Of a DNA stretch of 64,000 nt, positions 8,721-16,935 are shown in pieces. The position numbers were made by a program, and so were the translations under genes. Source of the stretch: Mesorhizobium huakuii (GTDB lineage Bacteria; Pseudomonadota; Alphaproteobacteria; Rhizobiales; Rhizobiaceae); the NCBI RefSeq assembly GCF_030160235.1, contig NZ_BSNY01000043.1:1-64000 (forward strand), read 5' to 3'. The notes beneath the pieces are model-generated. The model saw only the letters and a program-made list of their open reading frames with translations, was not told the origin of the DNA and made no database searches. Positions within the stretch are counted from its first letter, which is position 1; the number at the start of each line of letters is the position of its first letter.

Positions 8721-8785
8721 CCGGCGGACCCAGCCGCCGGTCCGAGGTCGAGCGCTCGAGAAGCCTCCCACTCGAGCGCTCGACC
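8721..8785 (+). other. Two consecutive intercistronic hairpins
   Basis: The first has arms CCGGCGG (8721-8727) and CCGCCGG (8734-8740) around a 6-base loop. The second is a perfect 15-bp inverted repeat, GGTCGAGCGCTCGAG at 8746-8760 and its complement at 8771-8785, with a 10-base loop. There is no T-run, so a simple intrinsic terminator is unlikely. In binding-protein operons such structures commonly protect the upstream mRNA and allow the binding protein to be made in excess over the membrane components; that role is inferred here. Confidence 0.7.
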
Positions 8786-8867
8786 TGCCACTTCAGCAAC
8801 GGGCTTGCGCGCCGGATGTCTTTTGCGGACACAATCCATGGTTCGCCGCCTGAATAGGAACTGGACC

Positions 8868-10061
8868 ATGAACGCCAAAATAGCAGAAACGGCTATGTCG
8901 ACCGAAAATGTCACGGCAACCGCCCCTTCCAGGCAGTCTTTCGAAGCGGAGCGAAGCAACTGGCGCATCATCATTCTGATCCTGGCGACGCTTGCCATCT
9001 GGATAGGCTTTCATGCCTGGACCGGCGTCTTCATAAGCCCACGCAATTTGTCCAATCTAGCGGTCCAGGCGGCGATAACCGCCATCATCGCTGCAGGCCT
9101 GTGCTGGCTGCTAGTGGCCCGTGAAATCGATCTGTCGGTCGGGTCGCTGCTTGCCATGTGCGGCGTGCTCTGCATGCTGCTGCTGCAGAAGGCCGGGCTT
9201 GATGCCTATCTCACAATCCTCATCGTGCTTCTGGTTGGTGTCGGTGTCGGGCTTCTCCAGGGCGGATTGCGCGTAACGCTTGGGATTCCCTCCTTCATCA
9301 TCACCTTGGCCGGCTTTTCTTGGCTACGCGGCCTTGCCTACGTCCTGTCGGGCGCCGAAACGCTGTCGGGCGCCGGCGACACCTTCTATGAAATCGCCAA
9401 TGGCGAAATCCCAACTACCATAAGCCTGTTCATCATCCTGGCACTCGCCGCCATCTATCTCCACGGGTGGGTGCGTGTATATACGGCGCTGCTCGGCCCC
9501 CAGAAATATGAGCGGCGCGCCGTCAATCTGGTTATCCTGGCACTGTCGCTATGCGCCGCCGCCTTGTCGGCCTGGGTGTTTGCCACTCGCAACGGCATTC
9601 CCTATCCGTTGGCCTTCCTAGCACTTTTGGTATTCGTGATGGAGTATAGCGGACGGCACACGCGCTTTGGCCGATACGTCTATGCCATCGGTGGAAACCC
9701 GACCTCGGCGAAGCGCGCAGGTATCAACGTCAACCGCATGGTCCTGGCACTGTTCGGGCTGATGGGCGCACTGACCGCAGTCGCAGCAATCATACAGACA
9801 TCCAGGCTCGACGCTGGACCCCCGAACGTTGGGCTATTCGTCAATTTAAGCGCTCTCAGCGCGGCAATTATCGGCGGCACCTCCCTCTTTGGCGGGGAAG
9901 GCAGGGTTCTTGGCACCGTGATCGGGGCGCTACTCATGGCGAGTATCAACAATGGGCTCAGCCTCGCGGGGGTCGACACCTTCTATCAGATGATCATCAC
10001 CGGCGGTCTGCTCATCGTTGCTGTGTCGGCCGATCACGCGGCCCAGAGGAGGCCTAGATGA
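8868..10061 (+). CDS. Sugar ABC transporter permease (RbsC/XylH type)
   Basis: This is the inner-membrane permease of a sugar importer, 397 residues, with about ten hydrophobic segments. The family-typical DLSVGSLLAMCGVLCML and FGRYVYAIGGNPTSAKRAGI loops (the latter contacting the ATPase) and the C-terminal IIGGTSLFGGEG are visible. The start at 8868 is supported by AGGA 7 bp upstream; an in-frame ATG at 8838 has poorer context. The TGA stop overlaps the start of the ATPase gene by four bases. The length and the insertion between the central segments resemble XylH more than short RbsC proteins. Confidence 0.9.
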   Translation: MNAKIAETAMSTENVTATAPSRQSFEAERSNWRIIILILATLAIWIGFHAWTGVFISPRNLSNLAVQAAITAIIAAGLCWLLVAREIDLSVGSLLAMCGVLCMLLLQKAGLDAYLTILIVLLVGVGVGLLQGGLRVTLGIPSFIITLAGFSWLRGLAYVLSGAETLSGAGDTFYEIANGEIPTTISLFIILALAAIYLHGWVRVYTALLGPQKYERRAVNLVILALSLCAAALSAWVFATRNGIPYPLAFLALLVFVMEYSGRHTRFGRYVYAIGGNPTSAKRAGINVNRMVLALFGLMGALTAVAAIIQTSRLDAGPPNVGLFVNLSALSAAIIGGTSLFGGEGRVLGTVIGALLMASINNGLSLAGVDTFYQMIITGGLLIVAVSADHAAQRRPR

Positions 10062-10831
10062 GCACTTCAGTAACGTCGGCGTCGGCAGTTTCAGTGCGCG
10101 ATCTGCGCAAGAACTATGGCGCCGTGGAGGCCACGCGGGGCGTCAGCTTCGAGATATTCCCCGGCGAGATCGTTGGACTTGTCGGCGACAATGGCGCAGG
10201 AAAGTCGACACTGACGAAGATGATCGCGGGCGATGTACCACCGACCTCTGGCGAGATCCGGATCGGCGGCACTTCGGTTCAGAGTTCCTCGACCACCTGG
10301 GCGCGCGACCACGGCGTGGAAATGGTCTATCAGGACCTGGCGCTGTGCGACAATCTCGATATCTGCGCCAACATCTTCCTCGGACGCGAGATAACCCGTC
10401 GTAGCGTGCTGGGTTACGCTCGGCTGAGCCACGACGTCATGATGGCGAAGGCGCAGCAGCTTCTCACCATGCTTGAAGTCAAGCTGCCGAACCTGCGCGA
10501 GCCAGTGACGGCCCTGTCCGGTGGTCAGCGCCAGATGGTCGCCATTGCCCGTTCGGTCGCCTATGAGCCGAAGCTTGTCATCATGGATGAACCAACCGCC
10601 GCGTTGTCGGTTTCGGCCGGCCAGCCGGTACTCGAGCTAATTCGGCGCCTGCCGCAACGCAACGTCGCTATCCTCTTGATCAGCCACCGGCTCAGCGACG
10701 TGCTCACCACCGCCGATCGTATCCTGGTGCTAAGGCGCGGCAAGATCGTCGCTGCGGTCCGGGCATCGGAGATAGACGAGGGCGAACTGCTTCACCTCAT
10801 GGCCGGCATAAACGTGCCGAACGAAGATTGA
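10058..10831 (+). CDS. Sugar ABC transporter ATP-binding protein (single domain)
   Basis: This ATPase energises the sugar importer. It has Walker A GDNGAGKST, the signature LSGGQRQMVAIARS, Walker B LVIMDEPTAALS, and an H-loop in ISHRL. At 257 residues it carries one nucleotide-binding domain, like FrcA of rhizobia and unlike the double-domain RbsA/XylG, so it would work as a homodimer. It overlaps the permease gene by four bases. Its end is followed by 51 bp before the hyuA-like gene, so the hydantoinase-type genes may be in the same transcript. Confidence 0.9.
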   Translation: MSTSVTSASAVSVRDLRKNYGAVEATRGVSFEIFPGEIVGLVGDNGAGKSTLTKMIAGDVPPTSGEIRIGGTSVQSSSTTWARDHGVEMVYQDLALCDNLDICANIFLGREITRRSVLGYARLSHDVMMAKAQQLLTMLEVKLPNLREPVTALSGGQRQMVAIARSVAYEPKLVIMDEPTAALSVSAGQPVLELIRRLPQRNVAILLISHRLSDVLTTADRILVLRRGKIVAAVRASEIDEGELLHLMAGINVPNED

Positions 10832-10882
10832 TGCCACCCGTGCGGGCTTGTTTGCGCCCCACACCGGCAGGAAAGGAACGAC

Positions 10883-12919
10883 ATGTCTTACATACTGGGT
10901 ATCGACGTCGGCGGCACCTTCACCGACTTCGTAGCCTATAATGAGCAGAGCCGCGAAGTGACCGTCTGGAAGGATTTTTCGACGCCAGGCGATCCGTCCG
11001 ACGGCATACTCAACGGCCTGAAGCAGTTTCCGCGCCGCAACGAGATCTCCGGCATCCGCTTGGGGACCACCATCGCAACCAACGCGATCCTGGAACGCAA
11101 TGGCGCCAACGTCGCCTTCGTGACCACCCAGGGCTTTCGAGACGTCCCCTTCATCCAGCGCGGCAATCGCCGCTTCCATTTCAATTCACGCTGGGTGAAG
11201 CCGGAGCCATTGCTCCAGCGCGCCAACAGTTTCGAGGTCATCGAACGCGTGGACTGCGAGGGCAACATCATCCTTCCCCTGGACATGGATAGCCTGCGTC
11301 GCGTCGCCGACCGCATCGCCGAACGTGGCGATATCAAAGCGATCTCGGTTTGCCTCTTGTTTTCCTATATCAATCCCCAGAACGAGATCACGGCGCGCGA
11401 CTATCTCGCGTCTCGCTTTCCGGACCTGCCGATCTCGATCTCCTACGATGTCCTACCAAAATGGAAGGAATATGAGCGGGCCTCGACAACAATAGCAGAC
11501 GCCTATGTGAAGCCGATCGTCACCGATCAACTCGGCGAGCTCGAGAGCCGGATCGCCGAGGCAGTCGGGGCGGCCCGCGTGGTGGTGACCAAATCGAATG
11601 GCGGGCAGACAACCGTCGCAGGAGCCTGCGAGGCGCCGGTCCAGATGACCTTGTCGGGCCCGACAGGTGGCGTGGTGGCGGCGCAGTTCATAGGCAGCGT
11701 GACCGGCGAAAAGAACTTCGTCACCATCGACATGGGCGGCACGTCGACCGACTGCTCGCTGATTGTGAACGGCACCGCATCGCTCACAACCGATTTTGAA
11801 GTGGAATGGGGCATTCCAATCCAGGTGCCGATGCTGGACGTGCGTACAATTGGCGCCGGCGGAGGCTCGATCGCCTGGATCGACAAGGGCGGGCTGCTCC
11901 GCGTCGGTCCGCAGAGCGCCCGGTCGCGCCCCGGTCCCATTTGCTATGGTCGCGGAGGGACCGAGCCGACAGTGACGGACGCAAACTTGGTGCTGGGCCG
12001 CATCAATCCCGACAATTTCCTTGGTGGCACGGTGGCGCTCGACGCCGATGGCGCGCGCGCCGGCGTCAAGCGTTTGGCCGAGCGCCTCAGCCTCAGTGTC
12101 GATGACGCCGCCCTAGCGGTGATCAAGATCGTCAACAACAATATGGTTGGCGCAGTCCGCAGTGTGCTGATTGAAAAGGGTGAGTCACCTGACAAGTTCT
12201 CGCTGATGTTCTTCGGCGGGGCCGGGCCAGTGCATGCCTGCGATCTGCTGAAAGACCTTTCGATGTCACGGGCTATCATACCGGTCCATCCCGGTCAGTT
12301 CTCGGCGTTCGGATTCACCGCGACCGACGCCCGTGTCGACCGCCAGCGGACGGTGCAGATGACCTCGAATCGCATGGACCACGGTCGCGCCACGCAGCAT
12401 CTCAAGGAACTTGAGGCCGACTGCCTGGCGCAACTCCACGCCCAAGGGTTCGCGGGCGATATCAGCGTCGAGCGCCGCGTCGAACTGCGCTATCACGGCC
12501 AGAACTACGAGCTCTCGTTGCCGCTCCGCTTCACCATATTCAACGACGCCACTGCGAAGGAACTGTGGGCCGGCTTCGACAAGGCGCACGAAGAGCGCTT
12601 CGGCTTCAACATTCCTGGTGAGTTCATCGAGATCGTGAACTTCAACGTAACGGCAGTCAAACGGCTTTCAAAACCGCAGGTGCCAAAGCTGGCCAGGACA
12701 AGCTTTGCACCGAAGCCGATTTCAATGCGGTCCGTTGGTTATGACGAAGGACGCCACGACACGCCGGTATATCGGCGCGAGGAACTGATGGCCGGCGACA
12801 CGATCCAAGGCCCCGCGGTCATCGAAGAGGCTGTGTCCCTGGTCGTGTTGCATCCCGACCAGGAACTGCTCGTAGACGACTACGGCAACCTCCACGTTTC
12901 GGAAAGGCAAGCGCGATGA
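10883..12919 (+). CDS. HyuA-type hydantoinase/oxoprolinase/carboxylase subunit
   Basis: This is a 678-residue ATP-dependent enzyme subunit of the HyuA family, which includes N-methylhydantoinase A, 5-oxoprolinase and the beta subunits of acetone and acetophenone carboxylases. The N-terminal actin-like phosphate loop is DVGGTFTDFVAY, and further ATPase motifs are GTTIATNAILERNGA and FVTIDMGGTSTDCSLI. A good GGAAAGGAACG ribosome binding site precedes the ATG. A small Cys4 protein and a HyuB subunit follow with 4-bp overlaps, so the three products are probably made in fixed ratio and form one complex. Whether it hydrolyses an imide or lactam or carboxylates a ketone cannot be decided by reading. 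Confidence 0.87.
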   Translation: MSYILGIDVGGTFTDFVAYNEQSREVTVWKDFSTPGDPSDGILNGLKQFPRRNEISGIRLGTTIATNAILERNGANVAFVTTQGFRDVPFIQRGNRRFHFNSRWVKPEPLLQRANSFEVIERVDCEGNIILPLDMDSLRRVADRIAERGDIKAISVCLLFSYINPQNEITARDYLASRFPDLPISISYDVLPKWKEYERASTTIADAYVKPIVTDQLGELESRIAEAVGAARVVVTKSNGGQTTVAGACEAPVQMTLSGPTGGVVAAQFIGSVTGEKNFVTIDMGGTSTDCSLIVNGTASLTTDFEVEWGIPIQVPMLDVRTIGAGGGSIAWIDKGGLLRVGPQSARSRPGPICYGRGGTEPTVTDANLVLGRINPDNFLGGTVALDADGARAGVKRLAERLSLSVDDAALAVIKIVNNNMVGAVRSVLIEKGESPDKFSLMFFGGAGPVHACDLLKDLSMSRAIIPVHPGQFSAFGFTATDARVDRQRTVQMTSNRMDHGRATQHLKELEADCLAQLHAQGFAGDISVERRVELRYHGQNYELSLPLRFTIFNDATAKELWAGFDKAHEERFGFNIPGEFIEIVNFNVTAVKRLSKPQVPKLARTSFAPKPISMRSVGYDEGRHDTPVYRREELMAGDTIQGPAVIEEAVSLVVLHPDQELLVDDYGNLHVSERQAR

Positions 12920-13146
12920 AGTTCTCAGACAACGGCTATTACCTCGAAGAGTACACGAAGTGCGACAACTGCGGGATTCTGCTCTACCGGTCGCCGATCC
13001 GCATCACCACAGACGGCGCCAACAAGCGCTACTGCTCCGACTGGTGCGTTGATTGGGACATGAAGCGCGAATCCGAGATCGCAAACCAGAAGCGTGGCGC
13101 AGATAGCGTCGAGCCGAAACGGCAACGCGTGGCAACGGGAAAATGA
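12916..13146 (+). CDS. Small Cys4 zinc-ribbon-like protein between hyuA and hyuB
   Basis: This 76-residue protein has two pairs of cysteines, CDNC (about residues 17-20) and CSDWC (about 40-44), which look like a zinc ribbon, and a basic C-terminal tail. It overlaps hyuA by four bases at its start and hyuB by four bases at its end, so it is a real, translationally coupled gene. Acetone and acetophenone carboxylases have a small third subunit, and acetone carboxylase gamma binds zinc. This product is shorter than the acetone carboxylase gamma I know, so homology is not claimed. A third-subunit role is inferred from position. Confidence 0.75.
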   Translation: MKFSDNGYYLEEYTKCDNCGILLYRSPIRITTDGANKRYCSDWCVDWDMKRESEIANQKRGADSVEPKRQRVATGK

Positions 13147-14846
13147 CGATGCAGGGCAGACACGCCAAGAATATGGTCCAGATGAGCATTCTGGACGGCC
13201 GCCTGGTCCAGATTGCGAAGGAGATGGGCATCACTTTGATGATGACGTCTTATTCGACCATCTTCAACGAGGGCCTGGACTTCACCTGCGGCTTGGCCGA
13301 CGCCAAGGGCAACCTGATCGGGACCGGTGACTTTCAACCGTCAATGATCGGCGGCTTGCCGCTGGTTATCCAAACGATCACCCAGGAGATCCCTGTCGAG
13401 ACTCTTGAGGAGGGCGACGTGATCGTTCACAACGATCCGTATCGCGGTGGCATGCATACGCCCGAACACACTTTCATTCAGCCGGTGTTCGTCGACAAGA
13501 CATTCGTCGGCTACTCGGTGGCGATCGGGCATGTTGCGGAGGTCGGCGGCATGGTGCCGGGGGCCTTCGCCGGCGAGGCGACCGAAATCTTCCACGAAGG
13601 CCTGCGCGTTCCTCCGGTGAAGATACGGCGTCGCGGCAAGGACGTGGAAGACATCTGGCGCCTTATGCTGGCCAACTACCGCACGCCCAGGCAGAACTTC
13701 GGCGATTTCCGCGCAATGATCAGCGCAGTCCAGCTCGGCGAGCAGCGCATGCGGGCGCTGGTCACCGAATTCGGTCTCGACCGCTTCACGCAGCTGACCG
13801 ATAGCCTGCTCGACTATTCGGAGGCGCGCATGCGGGCCGAGCTCAAGGAATTTCCGAACGGCTGCTACAGTTTCGAGGATTATATGGAGGACGATGGCAT
13901 CGAGAAGCGACGCTACAAGATCGCAGTCGACGTCTTTGTCCAAGACGACGAGATCGTTGTGGACTTCCGCCGCTCGGACAAGCAGGCTAAGGGTCCGATC
14001 AACGGCGTTCTTTCCGTTGCGCTCTCGGCCTCATACAACGCTATACTTCACCTGACCGACCCAAGTATCCCGAAGAATTCAGGCTGCTTCCGCCCGATTC
14101 GGGTAGTCGCTCCGCCCGGTCTGGTGGTCAACGCCAACTATCCAGCGCCTGAAGTCGGCGGCAACACCGAAACCCATATCCGCATCTGCTACACGGTCAT
14201 CGGCGCATTGGCGGCGGCCGTGCCGGAACGAGCCTTCGCGACCGATGGCGGCACCCACTCGAACTTCCTGTTCGGCGGCTACAATGCGCGGACCGAGGAG
14301 TACGTCGTCTGCTACGATCTTTCCACCCCCGGCTGGGGCGGGCGCAGCCATGCCGATGGCAACAGCGCCTGCAACGCTATTAACGGCAATTCGCGGCTGA
14401 ACCCTGTCGAGGTGTTCGAGACGCGTTTTCCATGGCGCATTGATGCTCATGAATTCGTCTCCGATACCGGCGGGCCTGGCGAATATCGCGGCGGCCTGGC
14501 ACTGCGTAAAAAGATGACTTGCCTCGCCGAGGAACTCACGCTCTCCTTCATGTCGGATCGACAGGAACTGGCGCCGTGGGGGCTCTTCAAGGGCCAGGCC
14601 GGCGGCTGCGGCAGCCTACATATCAAGCGGTCCGGGTCTCAGGACTGGAAGGATTTCCATCAGGATAGCGGCAAGGTCTCGGCCTCGAAATTCTCGAACG
14701 CCAAGGTCTATCAAGGCGACCAGGTAATCGTCGTGGCGCCAGGCGGTGGAGGTTATGGCGACTCGCGCAAGCGCGATCCCGAGGCCATCCGAAAGGATCT
14801 TGCCGCAGGTTGGATCACTGAGACCGGCGCGGCCACCTATCGCTAG
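13143..14846 (+). CDS. HyuB-type hydantoinase/oxoprolinase/carboxylase subunit
   Basis: This is the partner catalytic subunit of HyuA, 567 residues, in the hydantoinase B/oxoprolinase family. Typical features are VIVHNDPYRGGMHTPEHTF near residue 95, the ANYRTPRQNFGDFRAMISAV segment, and the C-terminal GGPGEYRGGLALRK. It overlaps the small Cys4 gene by four bases, and the set ends with VAPGGGGYGDSRKRDP, the family's glycine-rich tail. An SDR gene begins 25 bp downstream. The substrate is unknown; location beside sugar-uptake genes is unusual for hydantoin utilisation. Confidence 0.88.
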   Translation: MTMQGRHAKNMVQMSILDGRLVQIAKEMGITLMMTSYSTIFNEGLDFTCGLADAKGNLIGTGDFQPSMIGGLPLVIQTITQEIPVETLEEGDVIVHNDPYRGGMHTPEHTFIQPVFVDKTFVGYSVAIGHVAEVGGMVPGAFAGEATEIFHEGLRVPPVKIRRRGKDVEDIWRLMLANYRTPRQNFGDFRAMISAVQLGEQRMRALVTEFGLDRFTQLTDSLLDYSEARMRAELKEFPNGCYSFEDYMEDDGIEKRRYKIAVDVFVQDDEIVVDFRRSDKQAKGPINGVLSVALSASYNAILHLTDPSIPKNSGCFRPIRVVAPPGLVVNANYPAPEVGGNTETHIRICYTVIGALAAAVPERAFATDGGTHSNFLFGGYNARTEEYVVCYDLSTPGWGGRSHADGNSACNAINGNSRLNPVEVFETRFPWRIDAHEFVSDTGGPGEYRGGLALRKKMTCLAEELTLSFMSDRQELAPWGLFKGQAGGCGSLHIKRSGSQDWKDFHQDSGKVSASKFSNAKVYQGDQVIVVAPGGGGYGDSRKRDPEAIRKDLAAGWITETGAATYR

Positions 14847-14871
14847 GATCGGACAAAGGCAGGCACTATCC

Positions 14872-15561
14872 ATGAACGGTCAGGCAGTTGCGACGCGGCC
14901 AGCGGGGCACAAATATCTCGTCGTCGGCGCGTCCCGCGGAATCGGTCTCGGGCTGGTCAAAGTGCTGACGGCGCAGGGTCGGCAGGTGGTGGCAACCAGC
15001 AGGGATGGTGGCGCCCACGCGCCAGCGGCGCATTGGCTGGGGCTTGACATCACAGACAGCGCTTCCCGCGAGCGCCTTGTCGATACGCCGCTTCTTGAAG
15101 GCACAACCCATATCGTCATCGCGGCAGGGATCATGCCCAAGGATATCGATGAGACTCTCGACCCGGCAGTCGTGGCCGCGATTTTTGACACTAACAGCGT
15201 GGCGCCAGCCGTGCTGGCTGACATGTTGGCGCGGCGGCTCGGTCCATCCCTGAGCCACATCATGCTCCTTGGTTCGCGTATGGGCTCGGTCCGACTTAAT
15301 ACAAAGGGGGACGACTGGATCTATCGCGCCAGCAAGGCGGCACTGAATTCGGCCGCCAAGAGCTTCTACGATCGATGCGGCCGAGGGACTTTCGCCGTCA
15401 CGGTCGCCCATCCAGGCTGGGTGCGCACCGACATGGGGGGCACGGAAGCCGACATCGATGTATCGACCTCTGTTCGCGGCCTGGTGGCGTTGCTCGAGGA
15501 CGGGTCGGGCGCGAGCGCCTTTCGTTATTGCGACTACAGGGGGAAGTCACTGCCCTACTGA
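14872..15561 (+). CDS. Short-chain dehydrogenase/reductase
   Basis: This 229-residue classical SDR has the cofactor motif GASRGIGLG near residue 19 and the catalytic YRASK with the following AALNSAAKSF helix. The start at 14872 is chosen because the open frame upstream lies inside hyuB and lacks family similarity. It ends close to the oppositely oriented GntR remnant (stop codons about 4 bp apart). It may act on the product of the HyuAB enzyme or on a sugar-derived ketone; nothing in the sequence settles this. Confidence 0.85.
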   Translation: MNGQAVATRPAGHKYLVVGASRGIGLGLVKVLTAQGRQVVATSRDGGAHAPAAHWLGLDITDSASRERLVDTPLLEGTTHIVIAAGIMPKDIDETLDPAVVAAIFDTNSVAPAVLADMLARRLGPSLSHIMLLGSRMGSVRLNTKGDDWIYRASKAALNSAAKSFYDRCGRGTFAVTVAHPGWVRTDMGGTEADIDVSTSVRGLVALLEDGSGASAFRYCDYRGKSLPY

Positions 15562-15564
15562 ACG

Positions 15565-15896
15565 TCAATCGAGTACGAAAGCCACCTCGATCGGCGCACT
15601 CATGGCGCGAAAGGCTTCAAGCCGTTCCGCAGCCTTGCGGCTTGAGGTGAGCAGATGCCGGGTGAGACGGTCGCGTGCCAGCAGAAAGTCCTGCGCTTCG
15701 ATCGCGTCAACGATCCCGAGATGCTCGTCGATAAAGGCATCAATCGACTCCGGACCGCGGACCGCGCGTTGAATGTGCTTGCCCGCGACCAATACGCAAC
15801 GGGTCCGCTTCAAGGCCTCAAGCAATTCACCATTCGTGCCGTGACGCAAGGTATCGACATGAAGAACCTCCGATGGCGCTTGGCCTTCAAAGTCGG
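15565..15896 (-). pseudogene. Truncated GntR/FadR-family regulator (C-terminal FCD fragment)
   Basis: The reading encodes only the last part of an FCD ligand-binding domain. Its LVAGKHIQRAVRG segment and the following IDAF-DEHL-I-DAI stretch are nearly the same as in the complete GntR regulator at 24482-25447. Similarity can be followed upstream without a start codon to about 15896, exactly where the fucU-like gene ends, and then stops. The DNA-binding domain is gone. This is a deletion remnant, probably of a regulator that once controlled the minus-strand sugar operon. Confidence 0.8.
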
Positions 15897-16337
15897 TCAG
15901 TTCGCGCCCAAATCGACGGTGCCCTTGCGAATAATCACGTTGCCGTAGAACAAGGTTTCGCCAGTGGCTATGACGGCGAATGCCTGCTTGGCGCGCTCGT
16001 AAAATGCGAAACGCTCAATCCGAGCAAGCTTTGTTGGCCGACCGGGCAAGGCATCGAGCACCGCCTGTATTGCGATATGTGCCGGTACGATTTTGTCCGG
16101 ATCGCCGATGACTTCCATGCCCATCACCGGATCCGGCTCGGAATCGTCCACCGGCATCACCGATAGCACTGCCTTCAACATGCGCGGCAAATCGCTCGCT
16201 TCCATGCGGACCAGACGCTTCGACACCGTTTGTGCGGGGAAGCTCCCATCGGCGATAACAATTTCGTCGCCATGGCCCATGGCACGCAACGCGTGGAGAA
16301 TGTCGGCATTCAGGATAGGGTCGATCCCAATCAGCAT
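15897..16337 (-). CDS. RbsD/FucU-family sugar mutarotase
   Basis: This is a 146-residue mutarotase of the RbsD/FucU family, cytoplasmic, interconverting sugar anomers. The N-terminal LIGIDPILNADILHALRAMG with GHGDEIVIADGSFPA is the family signature, including the conserved His and Asp, and the C-terminal TGETLFYGNVIIRKG carries the conserved Tyr and Asn. FucU (L-fucose) is favoured over RbsD by length and by neighbours that look like a fucose dehydrogenase and lactonase. It is the last intact gene of the minus-strand operon, 13 bp after the DUF1349 gene. Confidence 0.88.
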   Translation of the reverse strand: MLIGIDPILNADILHALRAMGHGDEIVIADGSFPAQTVSKRLVRMEASDLPRMLKAVLSVMPVDDSEPDPVMGMEVIGDPDKIVPAHIAIQAVLDALPGRPTKLARIERFAFYERAKQAFAVIATGETLFYGNVIIRKGTVDLGAN

Positions 16338-16350
16338 GATGGAGTATCCT

Positions 16351-16935
16351 TCAGGTCAGATCGTGGAGATCGGTGGTGATGGCCGGACCGATCGAGAATT
16401 CTGAAAAGCGGACACTCAGTCCGCTGCGCTCCGGCGTACAGGCTGTCGGACCGACCGCGTAGGAGGCCGCGGACGGGAAGGGCGCGAGGCGCAACAGCGG
16501 CCAGAATTTACCGTCCCGCGAGGCTTGAATGCGCAGGGCGCCTTTGGCAAGCGTCACCCGGATGTAAAAGTCCTCCAGTTCCTTGAAGGGCTTCGAGACC
16601 GACCAGTCGGATTTGCCGTCCGTTATGACTGTGCTGAGGAAGAGTTCGCCATCGGTGAACTCCACGCCGGTCTTGACCCAGCGCTTGTCATCGATGCGAA
16701 CCATGAGCCCCGCCTGATCATACAGGGTCCGAAACTCGCCCTGGATGCGAATCACGGCGGTGAAACCGTCGGTTGCCGGAACGCCGAGAAAATGGCCGCT
16801 GTCCCGAGTAAAGTCGTAGTAGGTTTCTCGCCAGAAATCGGTCTTGGCATCCGTCGTCATGGTGAGGCTGGCATCCTCCGCCAACCAGTTTGCCGGCTGG
16901 TTGAGCCATACGCCGTCTTTCAGGTTGATTTTCAT
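16351..16935 (-). CDS. DUF1349 domain protein
   Basis: This 194-residue protein matches the DUF1349 beta-sandwich family, with features such as TKTDFWRETYYDF-like AKTDFWRETYYDFTRDSGHF, DQAGLMVRIDDKRWVKTGVEF and the conserved LRLAPFP. No signal peptide is seen. Members resemble concanavalin-like carbohydrate-binding domains, and their enzymatic role is uncertain. Its ATG overlaps the stop of the lactonase gene by four bases, so it is cotranslated with the sugar-oxidising enzymes. A function in sugar handling is inferred from this only. Confidence 0.85.
   Translation of the reverse strand: MKINLKDGVWLNQPANWLAEDASLTMTTDAKTDFWRETYYDFTRDSGHFLGVPATDGFTAVIRIQGEFRTLYDQAGLMVRIDDKRWVKTGVEFTDGELFLSTVITDGKSDWSVSKPFKELEDFYIRVTLAKGALRIQASRDGKFWPLLRLAPFPSAASYAVGPTACTPERSGLSVRFSEFSIGPAITTDLHDLT

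Noticed and set aside
8746-8785. Intrinsic terminator after the binding-protein gene
   Set aside because: The stem is strong, but there is no T-run and the permease and ATPase genes clearly continue the operon.
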